Assembly: GCA_017409345.1 (NCBI GenBank)
Contig: JAFQSX010000031.1
Coordinates: forward strand, 1-64,000
Source: Muribaculaceae bacterium
Lineage (GTDB): Bacteria; Bacteroidota; Bacteroidia; Bacteroidales; Muribaculaceae
Direction of reading: 5' to 3'
DNA: 64,000 nt
Below, piece after piece: positions 8,925-17,800 of this stretch. The notes under the pieces were generated by a model. That model was not told where the DNA came from. It searched no databases and saw nothing but the letters and a program-made list of their open reading frames with translations. The stretch's first letter is position 1; every line of letters begins with the position of its first letter. The position numbers and the translations under genes were made by a program.

Positions 8925-9040
8925 ATGTTATACCCCGAACTCCATATTCTTAAAAACACCAATATCGTCAATGGTGGAATGAGGGTTGAGATCTATGACT
9001 GAGATGGAGCAAAATTTCAATGCATCTACTTGCATTGAAA
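8925..9040 (+). pseudogene. possible decayed small gene plus 10-bp hairpin
   Basis: From the ATG at 8925 a frame reads MLYPELHILKN and VNGGMRVEIYD, meets TGA at 9000, then continues DGAKFQCIYLH to a second stop. A perfect inverted repeat, TTTCAATGCA/TGCATTGAAA (9015-9040), overlaps its end. The rest of 8868-9228 is AT-rich. A TAATTTTG box at 9103-9110 has no -33 partner at the right distance. The coding reading is tentative. Confidence 0.25.
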
Positions 9041-9228
9041 ATAAAGTACGAATTTGGCTTTGCTGAAGGTTGGAATTTTACTCTGCGAGTTGCTATATAA
9101 AATAATTTTGCATTTTTTAGTGATTTTATTTGGATTTCATAAAAATTGTTTATAATTTTATGTCAATATCAAAAGGGGATTCCGAAAACCTTTAATAGAG
9201 TAGGAATATTTTGTAAAATTTTTGCGTT

Positions 9229-9768
9229 ATGAAAAAATTGTTTTTGGCTACAGTCGTTGCATTAATGTCATTTGCTGCAAGTGCACAAGTGTGGATGGGT
9301 GGATCTATCGGTCTTGATTTCACAAAACCCGATTTTGATGGAGCAAAAACACTTACAACATTTACTCTCGCTCCCGAAGTCGGATATACTCTCAATGACA
9401 AATGGGATATTGCTATCGCTCTCAATGAATCATTTATTTCTTATGATGGAGATTTTGCAAATTCAATATCTGTAGAGCCATACGCTCGTTATACTTTTGC
9501 AAAGGCTGGCATCGCATCGTTCTTTGTAGATGGTGGTTTCGGGGTAGGGTCTACCGAATTTGATAGCGATGGAACAGTCCTCTCTGATTCTGAAACACAA
9601 TTTTACATTGGGTTACGCCCAGGTGTAAAAGTTGAACTCTCTGAGAAAGTGGGCATTGTTGCTAAACTTGGGTTCTTAGGTTACCAACAAGTTGTAGATT
9701 CTTATAGCTCATTTGGCTTTAATGTAAACAACAACTCATTGACATTTGGTATGTATTGGAGTTTCTAA
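9229..9768 (+). CDS. small outer-membrane beta-barrel protein
   Basis: 179 residues with a clear signal peptide (MKKLFLATVVALMSFAASAQ). The rest alternates hydrophobic and polar residues in about eight strands, as in OmpW/OmpX-like or OMP_b-brl barrels. Strand examples are WDIAIALNESF, ARYTFAKAGIASFFVDGGFG, FYIGLRPGVKVELS and the aromatic C-terminal LTFGMYWSF. A C-terminal Phe is the usual BAM recognition signal. It stands alone, with its own terminator downstream. No ligand can be inferred. Confidence 0.85.
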   Translation: MKKLFLATVVALMSFAASAQVWMGGSIGLDFTKPDFDGAKTLTTFTLAPEVGYTLNDKWDIAIALNESFISYDGDFANSISVEPYARYTFAKAGIASFFVDGGFGVGSTEFDSDGTVLSDSETQFYIGLRPGVKVELSEKVGIVAKLGFLGYQQVVDSYSSFGFNVNNNSLTFGMYWSF

Positions 9769-9789
9769 GACGTCAATATGTTTAATATA

Positions 9790-9823
9790 AACAAGAGCGA
9801 CACCCGAAAGTGTCGCTCTTGTT
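9790..9823. terminator. 14-bp hairpin between convergent genes
   Basis: AACAAGAGCGACAC and GTGTCGCTCTTGTT pair perfectly around CCGAAA, with T-rich flank on the + side. It ends the beta-barrel gene and can also serve rnhB coming from the other strand. Confidence 0.88.
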
Positions 9824-9849
9824 TGTTATATGGGGGATTGAAATTCTCT

Positions 9850-10446
9850 TTAGAACAATGTTAATTGAGGGTTGAGGAGACGGAATGATTGACGGTGATG
9901 TTCTGTAGGACCGTGTGTGGCTATTGCTTCGCGATGGGCTTTTGTGGGGTAACCTTTGTTGATGTTCCATCCATATTGAGGATGTTGTTTATGAAGATTA
10001 CACATATATTCATCACGATGAGTCTTGGCGAGAATAGATGCTGCAGCAATATTGCCAAATCGGCCATCGCCTTTCACGAATGTTTGCCAAGGTATATCGC
10101 CGTAAGGCTTGAAACGGTTGCCATCAACGATGATTGCTCCCGGCACGATATTCAGACCGTCAAGAGCGCGATGCATGGCAAGAATAGATGCGTTGAGGAT
10201 ATTTATTTTGTCAATCTCTTGTGCTGAAACAACTCCCACTGCCCAAGCGATTGCTTCAGATTCAATGATGGGGCGCAGTTTTTCTCGTCGAGCCTCGGTG
10301 AGTTGTTTGGAGTCGTTAAGAAGAGGATGATGAAAATCGTCGGGAAGGATGACGGCAGCGGCATATACCGGTCCGGCAAGGCATCCACGACCGGCTTCGT
10401 CGCATCCTGCTTCATAACGATTGGATATGTAACAATTGGGAAGCAT
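9850..10446 (-). CDS. rnhB: ribonuclease HII
   Basis: 198 residues, full family length. It removes ribonucleotides from RNA/DNA hybrids. The start of the catalytic core, [20 protein letters not shown], carries the metal-binding Asp-Glu pair. Further conserved blocks are [38 protein letters not shown] and RD in THRDEYM. It starts 17 bases after the acyl-CoA ligase stop on the same strand and is probably cotranscribed. Confidence 0.96.
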   Translation of the reverse strand: MLPNCYISNRYEAGCDEAGRGCLAGPVYAAAVILPDDFHHPLLNDSKQLTEARREKLRPIIESEAIAWAVGVVSAQEIDKINILNASILAMHRALDGLNIVPGAIIVDGNRFKPYGDIPWQTFVKGDGRFGNIAAASILAKTHRDEYMCNLHKQHPQYGWNINKGYPTKAHREAIATHGPTEHHRQSFRLLNPQLTLF

Positions 10447-10463
10447 TGATATAGACGAGAAGA

Positions 10464-12365
10464 TTATGCGATAGCCTCAATGTTTTGAGGATTTGTCAAC
10501 TGTTTGCCTTCGGGGGTGTACATATATTCAATGCGTTTAGCATAGGCTTTTTCGATTTTTCCACGCACCATCTTCATTGTGCTGTTAATCATCTGATTTT
10601 GCTCGCTGAAAGGTTCCGATAATACGGCAAAGCATGAAGGCAACCAACGATGTGGGAACATTGTTTCGTGAATGCCACCTTTCTTAAACATATTCACATC
10701 GGCATCAATCAGTTTGAGTGCTTTGATGCGTCCTTCTTCGGTCTCAAGTGACAATCCTTTTTCGGCGAGTGTGCGTTTGAGGAAGTCTTTGTTGGGAACA
10801 ATTACAGCGGTTGTGTATTGAGATTGGTTATTATAAAGCATTATTTGGTCAATAGATGGAGCAAGTTGTACCATTGCTTCTTCGATGCCTTCGGGACTAT
10901 ATTTTTCGCCGTCGCTTGATATAAGAAGGCTTTTAAATCGTCCTTTGACATATAATAATCCTTCGTTGGTCATATATCCAAGGTCGCCGGTATAAAGATA
11001 TCCATCGCGAATGGTTTCGGCGGTAGATTCGGGATTTTTCCAATATCCGGCCATCACATTTTCTCCTTTAACAACGATTTCGCCCATTTGTCCCAATGGT
11101 AACTCCTTTCCGTTGTCATCACAGATTTTAAGATCAATAGGGGTGACGAGTTTACCACTTGAGCCGAAGCGATATTTTTCGGGACCGTTAGAAGATAAAA
11201 CGGGGGTTGCTTCGGATAGTCCATATCCTTGGTACATAGGCATTCCTACTCCCACGTAGAATTTCTGCAAATCTTTGTCAAGCAAGGCTCCACCACCGAT
11301 GAAGAAACGTAGTTCTCCACCAAAGTTTTCGCGCACTTTGGAGAATATGAGAGAGTCAAAAAGGGCAACAAGAGGTTTTAATAAGATGCGCCACCCTTTG
11401 CAGTCAAGGTTGCTGTCGCCATAATATGTTTGTTTTACCTTTAGGCCCATATTGAAGAGGCGTTCGGTTGTTTTGCCTTTTGCGCGAATGGCTTGTTCAA
11501 TATTCTTTTTGAATGTTTTAGCAAGTGCAGGTACGCTGAGGATAAAGTGAGGTCTAACTTCTTTGATGTTTTTAGGGATGTTCTTGAGTGTTTCAAGAGG
11601 AGTTCTTCCCACTTGTACGGTTGCCACGGTAGCGCCTTGGGCCATCATGATATAGAACCCAACTACATGAGCAAAGCAGTGGTCAAGAGGAAGAATGATG
11701 AGTGTGCGCCATGATTCATTAATGTCAACGAGGGTGAGTGATTGTTCGACATTGGCAGTGTAGTTGCGATGGGTAAGCACTACTCCTTTAGGGTCGGCAG
11801 TGGTCCCACTTGTATAAGTGATAGTGGCATAATCATCGTTTTGGATTGATTGTGCTACGCTCAAAAACTCTTCTAATGTGTGTGCTGCAAGAAATTTATC
11901 CCCCATTGATAAGATGTCGTCAAGGGCTATTTCTCGGTCTTCATATTTATCTTGAGGGTCAAAGAGGATGATTTGTTTGAGTTGAGGTAATTCGTCTTTT
12001 ATGGATCTCACTTTCTTAAGTTGAGTGCCTGAAACCATTATATATTGAACATCGCCGTGAGTGAGTCGGAACATGAGGTCGCTGCGTTCATCGAGTTTGA
12101 TTGAAAGAGGCACATTAACTGCTCCGGCATAGAACATGGCAAGTTCACCAATAATCCACATATTACGACCTTCGCTCAAAAGCGCCATATTGTCACCTTT
12201 TTTAACTCCTAAGGCTTGCAACCCGGCTCCGAGTCGATATACTTGCTCTTTTACCGATGCATAGGTTGTGGGAGTAAACTCTTTTCCTGTTTTTTCAAGG
12301 AGGAATGTGTTGTTTGGATAACGAGTGACCGATGATTCAAAAAGGTCAATAATTGTTTTTTTCAT
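10464..12365 (-). CDS. long-chain acyl-CoA ligase (AMP-forming)
   Basis: About 633 residues from the preferred start at 12365 ([12 protein letters not shown]); an in-frame ATG at 12422 would add 19 residues unlike the family. It activates fatty acids to acyl-AMP and then acyl-CoA. Signatures are the ATP-binding loop [15 protein letters not shown], the adenine motif [12 protein letters not shown], the hinge region [12 protein letters not shown], and a C-terminal lid with [14 protein letters not shown]. It is FadD15-like, the usual type in Bacteroidetes. A minus-strand TATCTTTG at 12452-12445 fits a -7 element, though no good -33 was found. Confidence 0.93.
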   Translation of the reverse strand: MKKTIIDLFESSVTRYPNNTFLLEKTGKEFTPTTYASVKEQVYRLGAGLQALGVKKGDNMALLSEGRNMWIIGELAMFYAGAVNVPLSIKLDERSDLMFRLTHGDVQYIMVSGTQLKKVRSIKDELPQLKQIILFDPQDKYEDREIALDDILSMGDKFLAAHTLEEFLSVAQSIQNDDYATITYTSGTTADPKGVVLTHRNYTANVEQSLTLVDINESWRTLIILPLDHCFAHVVGFYIMMAQGATVATVQVGRTPLETLKNIPKNIKEVRPHFILSVPALAKTFKKNIEQAIRAKGKTTERLFNMGLKVKQTYYGDSNLDCKGWRILLKPLVALFDSLIFSKVRENFGGELRFFIGGGALLDKDLQKFYVGVGMPMYQGYGLSEATPVLSSNGPEKYRFGSSGKLVTPIDLKICDDNGKELPLGQMGEIVVKGENVMAGYWKNPESTAETIRDGYLYTGDLGYMTNEGLLYVKGRFKSLLISSDGEKYSPEGIEEAMVQLAPSIDQIMLYNNQSQYTTAVIVPNKDFLKRTLAEKGLSLETEEGRIKALKLIDADVNMFKKGGIHETMFPHRWLPSCFAVLSEPFSEQNQMINSTMKMVRGKIEKAYAKRIEYMYTPEGKQLTNPQNIEAIA

Positions 12366-12576
12366 ATAGTTATAGGTATATATTTGCAATTTTGGTAAAT
12401 ACAATGTGCTTGTTTCTATCAATGATAGAATTTAAAAGATATTGCAAAGATAAGAATTATTCGTAGAATTTATTGCCTTAACTATATTGGTTTTCAATGT
12501 GAAATTCATATTCGCGCTATAACGAGCGTTTATGCATTCACAATATCTGATGATGCGAGGGATTTTCAGCGTTTTT

Positions 12577-12960
12577 TTATTTGCTTTTACGGCGCAAGAT
12601 AGAGCGTACACGTGCTATCAGTTCACGTGTAGAAAAAGGTTTGAGAATATAGTCATCGGCTCCAGAACCGAGGCCATCGGTGACATCTCGTTGTATGCCT
12701 TTTGCGGAGCATATGATAACGGGTATATGGGCAGTGGCAGCATTTTGTTTTATTATTGATATAAATTCTGTTCCACTTATCTTATCCATTCTCATATCGG
12801 TGAGAATGAGATCGTATATCGATAGGTCGCAACGAAGGGCATCTTCGGCACTTTTACATATATCAACAGAATATCCTTCGTTTTCGAGATTGAATTTAAT
12901 CAAGTCAAGGATTATGGGCTCGTCATCAATGGCAAGTATCTTACCTTGGCAATTTGTCAT
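12577..12960 (-). CDS. stand-alone response-regulator receiver domain
   Basis: 127 residues, a single CheY-like receiver. It shows the acidic pair LAIDDEP, the phosphoacceptor Asp in DLILTDMRM, the switch Ser in IICSAKG and the conserved Lys in DYILKPFSTRELIARV. The sequence stops at RSILRRKSK, where OmpR-type regulators would continue into a winged helix, and no such domain follows. It is therefore either a true single-domain regulator or an old truncation. No histidine kinase is nearby. A minus-strand TATCTTTG at 13010-13003 is a candidate -7 element. Confidence 0.88.
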   Translation of the reverse strand: MTNCQGKILAIDDEPIILDLIKFNLENEGYSVDICKSAEDALRCDLSIYDLILTDMRMDKISGTEFISIIKQNAATAHIPVIICSAKGIQRDVTDGLGSGADDYILKPFSTRELIARVRSILRRKSK

Positions 12961-13014
12961 TATTTAATGTAAAAAATGGTTCATCGTGTTTATTGTCGCG
13001 TGCAAAGATAAAGC

Positions 13015-13048
13015 AAACGGTTACTATTTTAACTAATAGTAACCGTTT
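13015..13048 (-). terminator. 14-bp hairpin after the cotransporter gene
   Basis: AAACGGTTACTATT pairs with AATAGTAACCGTTT around a 6-base loop, 45 bases past the cotransporter stop. The candidate -7 box of the receiver gene follows directly, so it separates the two transcripts. Confidence 0.8.
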
Positions 13049-13093
13049 TGTGTCATCATTGTGCCAATAAATTAATAGATGGCACAAGTTTGC

Positions 13094-14863
13094 TTAATTA
13101 TGCTTTTGCTTTCTAAACCATTCTTTAACGGTGTCCACAACATTTATAATATAGTCACCGGTGCGTTCAAGGTCACCAATGAGGTCCATGTAATAAATAC
13201 CGGCTTGATATTCGTAGTGACGATTGTTGATGTTTTCGATATTGGCAACACGCAAATTGTTACGCATATTATTGATTTCTCGTTCATGGTTATAAGAGAC
13301 GATGATATCTTCTTCGCGCACATCTTCAAGGTCTTCAAGCAATACCATCATATTTTTCATTGCTTTCTTGACATAGGCAAACATGCTATCGATATTGCCG
13401 TAGATTTCATCATTAAACGCCACATGACCTTCTTGTTTGCGAGCAAGAATTTTGGCTACACCAAAGCAACTATCGGCAATGCTTTCTATTTCGGAGATAA
13501 TGTTGAGCATAGCCGCAATGCGTTGTTTCCCTTGATTAGATAGACGACCTTCGGCACAACGATTGAGGTAATTGGCTATCTCAATTTCCATGCGGTCAGA
13601 AATCTCTTCATATTTTTCAAGACGAGAATATAGTTTGTTGAATTCGTCGCTACCTTCTTTAGTGTGAACGAGGTTTTGAGCCATATCCAACATTCGACTA
13701 ACACGTTTAGCAAATACCCCAATCTCTTTTTCGGCTTGTGCCATATTTAATTCTGAAGCCGCCACACGACCACTTGAGATATAAGTGAGTTGGAATTCGT
13801 CGTCACCTTTATGCTTGCTGGGCATGATTTTTTCCACAACCTTCACATAAAACCCGGTCATCCATATCATAACTGAAAGGTTGATGAGGTTGAAGATTGT
13901 GTGGAAGATTGAAAGCCCAAATGAAGCCCATCCGGCCATAATTGCGATTTGTGTTGGGTCGGCGGGGGTGCTACTGTTAATAGCAGCATATAATTCGGTG
14001 GGGTCGCCTTGTCCGAGGTGTTCGGTTACCCACACTGTCAAATCGGTAAAAGGAATAAAAAGAGCCAAAGCCCATATTGTACCTAATACATTAAACATTA
14101 AGTGGCACAATGCTGCACGTTTGGCGGCCAAATTAGCACCTAATGATGCGATGATGGGGGTGATTGTCGTACCGATATTACTACCGAGAATCATTGCACA
14201 TGCCAAGTCGAAGGTAATCCATCCTTTGGTACACATAATGAGCACGATTGCAATGGCAGCCGATGATGATTGAATAATCATTGTTGTAATGATGCCAATC
14301 AACACAAAGATTAAGGCCGAAACGTAACCCATATTCGCATATTGGGATAGGAACCCAAAAATTTCAGGGCTTGATTTCAAGTCGGGCACATTTGCTTCAA
14401 TCCAGTCAAGACCGATAAACAGTAAAGCAAACCCTAAAACAATTTCACCAATGGATTTTCGGCGGCTATTGCTTGAGAACAAGAGTGGAATACAAAATGC
14501 TATTATGGGCACAGCAAAAGCGCCAATATCCACTTTAAACCCAAAGAGGGTGATAATCCAAGCAGTGGCGGTAGTACCCACATTGGCACCCATAATCACG
14601 GCAACAGATTGAGCCAATGTCATGAGCCCTGCGCTCACGAAACTCACAACCATCACGGTTGATGCCGAAGAACTTTGAATTAATGCTGTGATTGAAAAAC
14701 CGGTGAGAGCTCCGGTGAAACGATTGCGGGTCATTGCCCCTAGAATGTTGCGAAGCCCGTTACCTGCGGCTTTTTGGAGACCTTCACTCATAAGAGTCAT
14801 CCCATATAGGAATATACCTACGGCTCCAAGCAACGTCAGAAAGTCTAATAAACTATAATCCAT
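13094..14863 (-). CDS. Na+/phosphate cotransporter family protein with PhoU-like tail
   Basis: 589 residues. The first 310 or so hold two inverted PF02690 repeats with the characteristic QSSS motifs (ALIQSSSASTVMVV and MIIQSSSAAIAIVL), each followed by a glycine-rich block (IMGANVGTTATAW, ILGSNIGTTITP). The C-terminal 230 residues are helical and charged, like a PhoU domain (LARKQEGH, LLEDLEDVREED, YYMDLIGDLERTGDYIINV). It is expected in the inner membrane taking up phosphate with sodium; the PhoU-like part may sense or gate. It is a single gene with its own promoter and terminator. Confidence 0.93.
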   Translation of the reverse strand: MDYSLLDFLTLLGAVGIFLYGMTLMSEGLQKAAGNGLRNILGAMTRNRFTGALTGFSITALIQSSSASTVMVVSFVSAGLMTLAQSVAVIMGANVGTTATAWIITLFGFKVDIGAFAVPIIAFCIPLLFSSNSRRKSIGEIVLGFALLFIGLDWIEANVPDLKSSPEIFGFLSQYANMGYVSALIFVLIGIITTMIIQSSSAAIAIVLIMCTKGWITFDLACAMILGSNIGTTITPIIASLGANLAAKRAALCHLMFNVLGTIWALALFIPFTDLTVWVTEHLGQGDPTELYAAINSSTPADPTQIAIMAGWASFGLSIFHTIFNLINLSVMIWMTGFYVKVVEKIMPSKHKGDDEFQLTYISSGRVAASELNMAQAEKEIGVFAKRVSRMLDMAQNLVHTKEGSDEFNKLYSRLEKYEEISDRMEIEIANYLNRCAEGRLSNQGKQRIAAMLNIISEIESIADSCFGVAKILARKQEGHVAFNDEIYGNIDSMFAYVKKAMKNMMVLLEDLEDVREEDIIVSYNHEREINNMRNNLRVANIENINNRHYEYQAGIYYMDLIGDLERTGDYIINVVDTVKEWFRKQKHN

Positions 14864-14920
14864 TGGTTATATTATAAAATTGTGATAATAATCATATCAG
14901 AGAGCAAAATATTGCCCACA

Positions 14921-14951
14921 CAAAGATATAATAATTATTGAAAAATCACAA
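14921..14951 (-). promoter_or_regulatory. Bacteroides-type promoter of the cotransporter gene
   Basis: Read on the minus strand: TTG at 14951-14949, 20 bases, then TATCTTTG at 14928-14921. This fits the TTTG / TAnnTTTG consensus of the Bacteroidetes primary sigma factor. The -7 box is about 58 bases upstream of the start codon. Confidence 0.65.
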
Positions 14952-15003
14952 CAAAGTTAAATGATATTTTGGGGGCATATTTTTGTTTTTAGTGTCAAAA
15001 AAA

Positions 15004-15039
15004 TCACGGCATTACCTCGTGAGAAAGATAATGCCGTGA
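15004..15039 (-). terminator. terminator of the DUF5689 surface-protein operon
   Basis: On the minus strand TCACGGCATTA and TAATGCCGTGA form an 11-bp stem followed by a run of seven T residues, 25 bases after the stop of the gene ending at 15064. Confidence 0.88.
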
Positions 15040-15063
15040 AATAGAGTTATAGAATCTAATGAT

Positions 15064-17775
15064 TTATTTAGTCCAAGTGAGATTCCAAATTGCGATACGA
15101 TCTTTGTTTGAAGTTGATTGGCTCAAGCAATCGTTGACAATTTCAATCACGAAGTCGCCGCTTACATTTACATCCATTGAGAAGTTGTAGACAACTTGTT
15201 TTTCGATTGAAGTGAGTTCAAGAACTTGTGATTTCACTACCGAACCATTTTGTTTGATGTTGATAGTTACTTTGCATTGAGTATCGGTGTATGGGAAACC
15301 ATAATTAAATGATAGAGTCTTTATACCACCGGTCAAAGTAGGAGAGGTGAGCGAACCGGGAGTTGTTGTCTTGCCATTAAGACAAGGAGCAAATACATTT
15401 TCTCCACCAATGAATGGGAATCGTGGGTTAGAGGCTGTTTCGCTTGCCGAGCCGGCAAGGAGAGCCGAGTTGGTTGCTACCCAGCCATTGGCTGATGTAT
15501 ATTCGGCATAAGTAGATTTTGGAGTGCCACCATTCATTGTGTTGAAGTCGGCAACATTATCTCCGGTAGTGGGGTTATCGGGTGTTTCAGGCTCTTCGGG
15601 TTCTTCAGGTGTTTCGCCTCCGGCAGGCGCTATCACGTTGTCAATGCAATAAGTCATTGATTTAGCCGATGTTTCAGCAATGTAGCGGAATCCGATGTAG
15701 ATAGTGCCTGAGAATTGTGCCAATGAAATAGTGCCTGAAGGAACGAATCCTGAATAACCACTTGCAGGAGGTGTGGCAAGAGTGCAGTTGAGTTTTGTAA
15801 GTGTTGCTGTCGTGGGGTCATTTGTAGTCATTGCATATACTTCAAATGCACCGCCTGAGTAGGCTGCTTGACTTTCAAATGAGAATGATTTCTCGCTCAT
15901 ACCATCAAGATTTAATGGAGGAGTGATCAACCAAGAGTCATAACCATTGCCGTCGTCAGTTCCTTTGTAGGCTGTGCATGCTGCGTAATAGTTGTTGTCG
16001 TAAGAGGTGAAATACCATGCTTTATTTCCGGCAACAATCTTAGATGTCCAACCTGCGAGATTAGATATAGAGCTAACACCTTCGAATGTTTCGTTGAGTG
16101 ATGTTACAGGGGTAACGGGACCTGAAGGAGCATCGCTAGCACCATCAAGTTTATATTCGGTGGCATCTTTCACGCCATTCACGCCGAAATAAGCAGTGAG
16201 GTTACCTTTGATTGCAAGTTCTTTACCAAGGTTTGAAGGATTGTCCATGAGGTTAAGAGCTCCACGTATAGAAGTAGGCAACTGCACAGGGATACATTCA
16301 TCTACCGATGTAGTCGATGGATTGTCAGAGAGAAGGAGGTTGGTTTGAACTGTTGCAGAATCATTAAATTGTGCTCCATCGGCAAGTTTCATACCGTCAA
16401 TCCAACCAACGATATAACCTTTTACCCACACACCGGTACCTGTTGCGCCACTTTTTACTTGTGATGCGCTAAATGGGGCTGCTTCAGTGCCATCGCCTGC
16501 TGTTGGAGTATTGCCGGGAATATCAAAACCATCGATGCGGAATTGAGTGGGAGTATATTCCTCTTTAGATCCACAAACACCAAGTTCTATTTTTTCAAAC
16601 TTACCAAGCAGCCAAATTTGTGATTGAATAATGTCGGGGTTGTCTTTAAGGTTGGCATATTCGCGAAGTTTTGAATCTTGCTTTAATTCAATAACAAGAC
16701 AAGATGCAATATCTTTCACTTCGGGGGCAGGAGCGATAACAATAGTATTGGCAAGAGTTGTAGGGCTATCCCATTCGATATCTTCGTTTGATGAAATGGT
16801 CGTTACTTCAGGAGCAACAGCACCTACGAGATATCCGGTTACCCAACCATTAACAGTCTGTCCGTTGTTGACGATTTCCACTACTTGGTCAACTGTGTAA
16901 GGATTACTTTCAGCCCCTGGCGTGAGGGTAGGATTTCCGAAGTTCATACAGTCGCTTGCAGAGCGAAGCAATAATTGCCAACCCGATGAACCGAAATAAC
17001 TAAGTATACCTACAACGTCGCCATTCCCTTCGGGAAGTTTTTGACTCCAAAAAGTAGCATATCCAGAGTTGCGCACAGTGATAGTGTTGCCTTCAGCATC
17101 AATAAGAGTACGGTTTGCATTTTCTTTGTGAGCATCGGTGTAAGAAAGAGTGCCACCACCATCAAAGTGTACATTGTTGATGCGCACCAATTGGCTTTGC
17201 CATTTGCGAAGGCCTTCGGGATTAGTAGGGAGAGAAGCAATAGTAGTCTCAATGGTATCTACTTTTGAGGGTTGGGGCAATCCATTGAGTTCAGAGTGCA
17301 TTTGGAAGAATTCATAAGGCATAAAAGTTGCTTGCCATCCGTAGCCTTCTTCATAGTCGGGAAATCCGAGTTGTTGCAAGCCGCTATATTTACCTATATA
17401 CATACCGGTCACATCAAGAACAATTTCTTGACCAATGCGATATTTGTTATAAAGACCGCTTTGATTTATAGAAAGAGTCAATGCAGCAGAGCCATCTTGA
17501 ATAACGAGGTTTTTGTAAATATTACCTGTCATATCCGAACTTACCACACGACCGGCAATAATGATACGTTCATTATTCTCGTTTAGCCCGATAGTGTCGA
17601 TATAGTTAGTTTCATCACTCCAATACATGGTTTTCAATTCAAGAATTGTAGTATTGGGGGTCATAGTGGCTTCGGGAACTTGTATTCCCGGAGCGTCAAA
17701 GTCGTCTTGACAACTCACCATGCTCACAGCCATGAATGTGAGCAATAGTCCTATATATTTTCTTAAATTTCTCAT
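15064..17775 (-). CDS. DUF5689-type multidomain surface lipoprotein
   Basis: 903 residues. The lipoprotein signal ends in the lipobox VSMVSC, with Cys at about residue 22. In order: a DUF5689-like region (about 40-285, including IGKYSGLQQLGFP and GNGDVVGILSYFGSSGWQ), an OB-fold DUF6359-like domain (about 295-420, NGWVTGYLVGAV), a second one (about 430-540, GTGVWVKGYIVGWIDGMKL), a choice-of-anchor J / cleaved-adhesin domain (about 555-720, LNETFEGVSSISNLAGWTS), a Pro/Glu-rich linker, and a beta-rich end domain (about 745-903). Such proteins are anchored in the outer membrane facing outward and may bind glycans or act in adhesion; the ligand is unknown. It lies 25 bases downstream of a shuffled paralogue. 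Confidence 0.82.
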   Translation of the reverse strand: MRNLRKYIGLLLTFMAVSMVSCQDDFDAPGIQVPEATMTPNTTILELKTMYWSDETNYIDTIGLNENNERIIIAGRVVSSDMTGNIYKNLVIQDGSAALTLSINQSGLYNKYRIGQEIVLDVTGMYIGKYSGLQQLGFPDYEEGYGWQATFMPYEFFQMHSELNGLPQPSKVDTIETTIASLPTNPEGLRKWQSQLVRINNVHFDGGGTLSYTDAHKENANRTLIDAEGNTITVRNSGYATFWSQKLPEGNGDVVGILSYFGSSGWQLLLRSASDCMNFGNPTLTPGAESNPYTVDQVVEIVNNGQTVNGWVTGYLVGAVAPEVTTISSNEDIEWDSPTTLANTIVIAPAPEVKDIASCLVIELKQDSKLREYANLKDNPDIIQSQIWLLGKFEKIELGVCGSKEEYTPTQFRIDGFDIPGNTPTAGDGTEAAPFSASQVKSGATGTGVWVKGYIVGWIDGMKLADGAQFNDSATVQTNLLLSDNPSTTSVDECIPVQLPTSIRGALNLMDNPSNLGKELAIKGNLTAYFGVNGVKDATEYKLDGASDAPSGPVTPVTSLNETFEGVSSISNLAGWTSKIVAGNKAWYFTSYDNNYYAACTAYKGTDDGNGYDSWLITPPLNLDGMSEKSFSFESQAAYSGGAFEVYAMTTNDPTTATLTKLNCTLATPPASGYSGFVPSGTISLAQFSGTIYIGFRYIAETSAKSMTYCIDNVIAPAGGETPEEPEEPETPDNPTTGDNVADFNTMNGGTPKSTYAEYTSANGWVATNSALLAGSASETASNPRFPFIGGENVFAPCLNGKTTTPGSLTSPTLTGGIKTLSFNYGFPYTDTQCKVTINIKQNGSVVKSQVLELTSIEKQVVYNFSMDVNVSGDFVIEIVNDCLSQSTSNKDRIAIWNLTWTK

Positions 17776-17800
17776 AGAGCAATTCGTTTATTTGTGTTGA

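Noticed and set aside
9103..9110. promoter of the beta-barrel gene
   Set aside because: TAATTTTG fits the -7 box, but no TTG lies 18-21 bases upstream and the distance to the gene is over 110 bases.
13079..13543. plus-strand frame of 154 codons opposite the cotransporter gene
   Set aside because: Antisense shadow of a clearly conserved gene.
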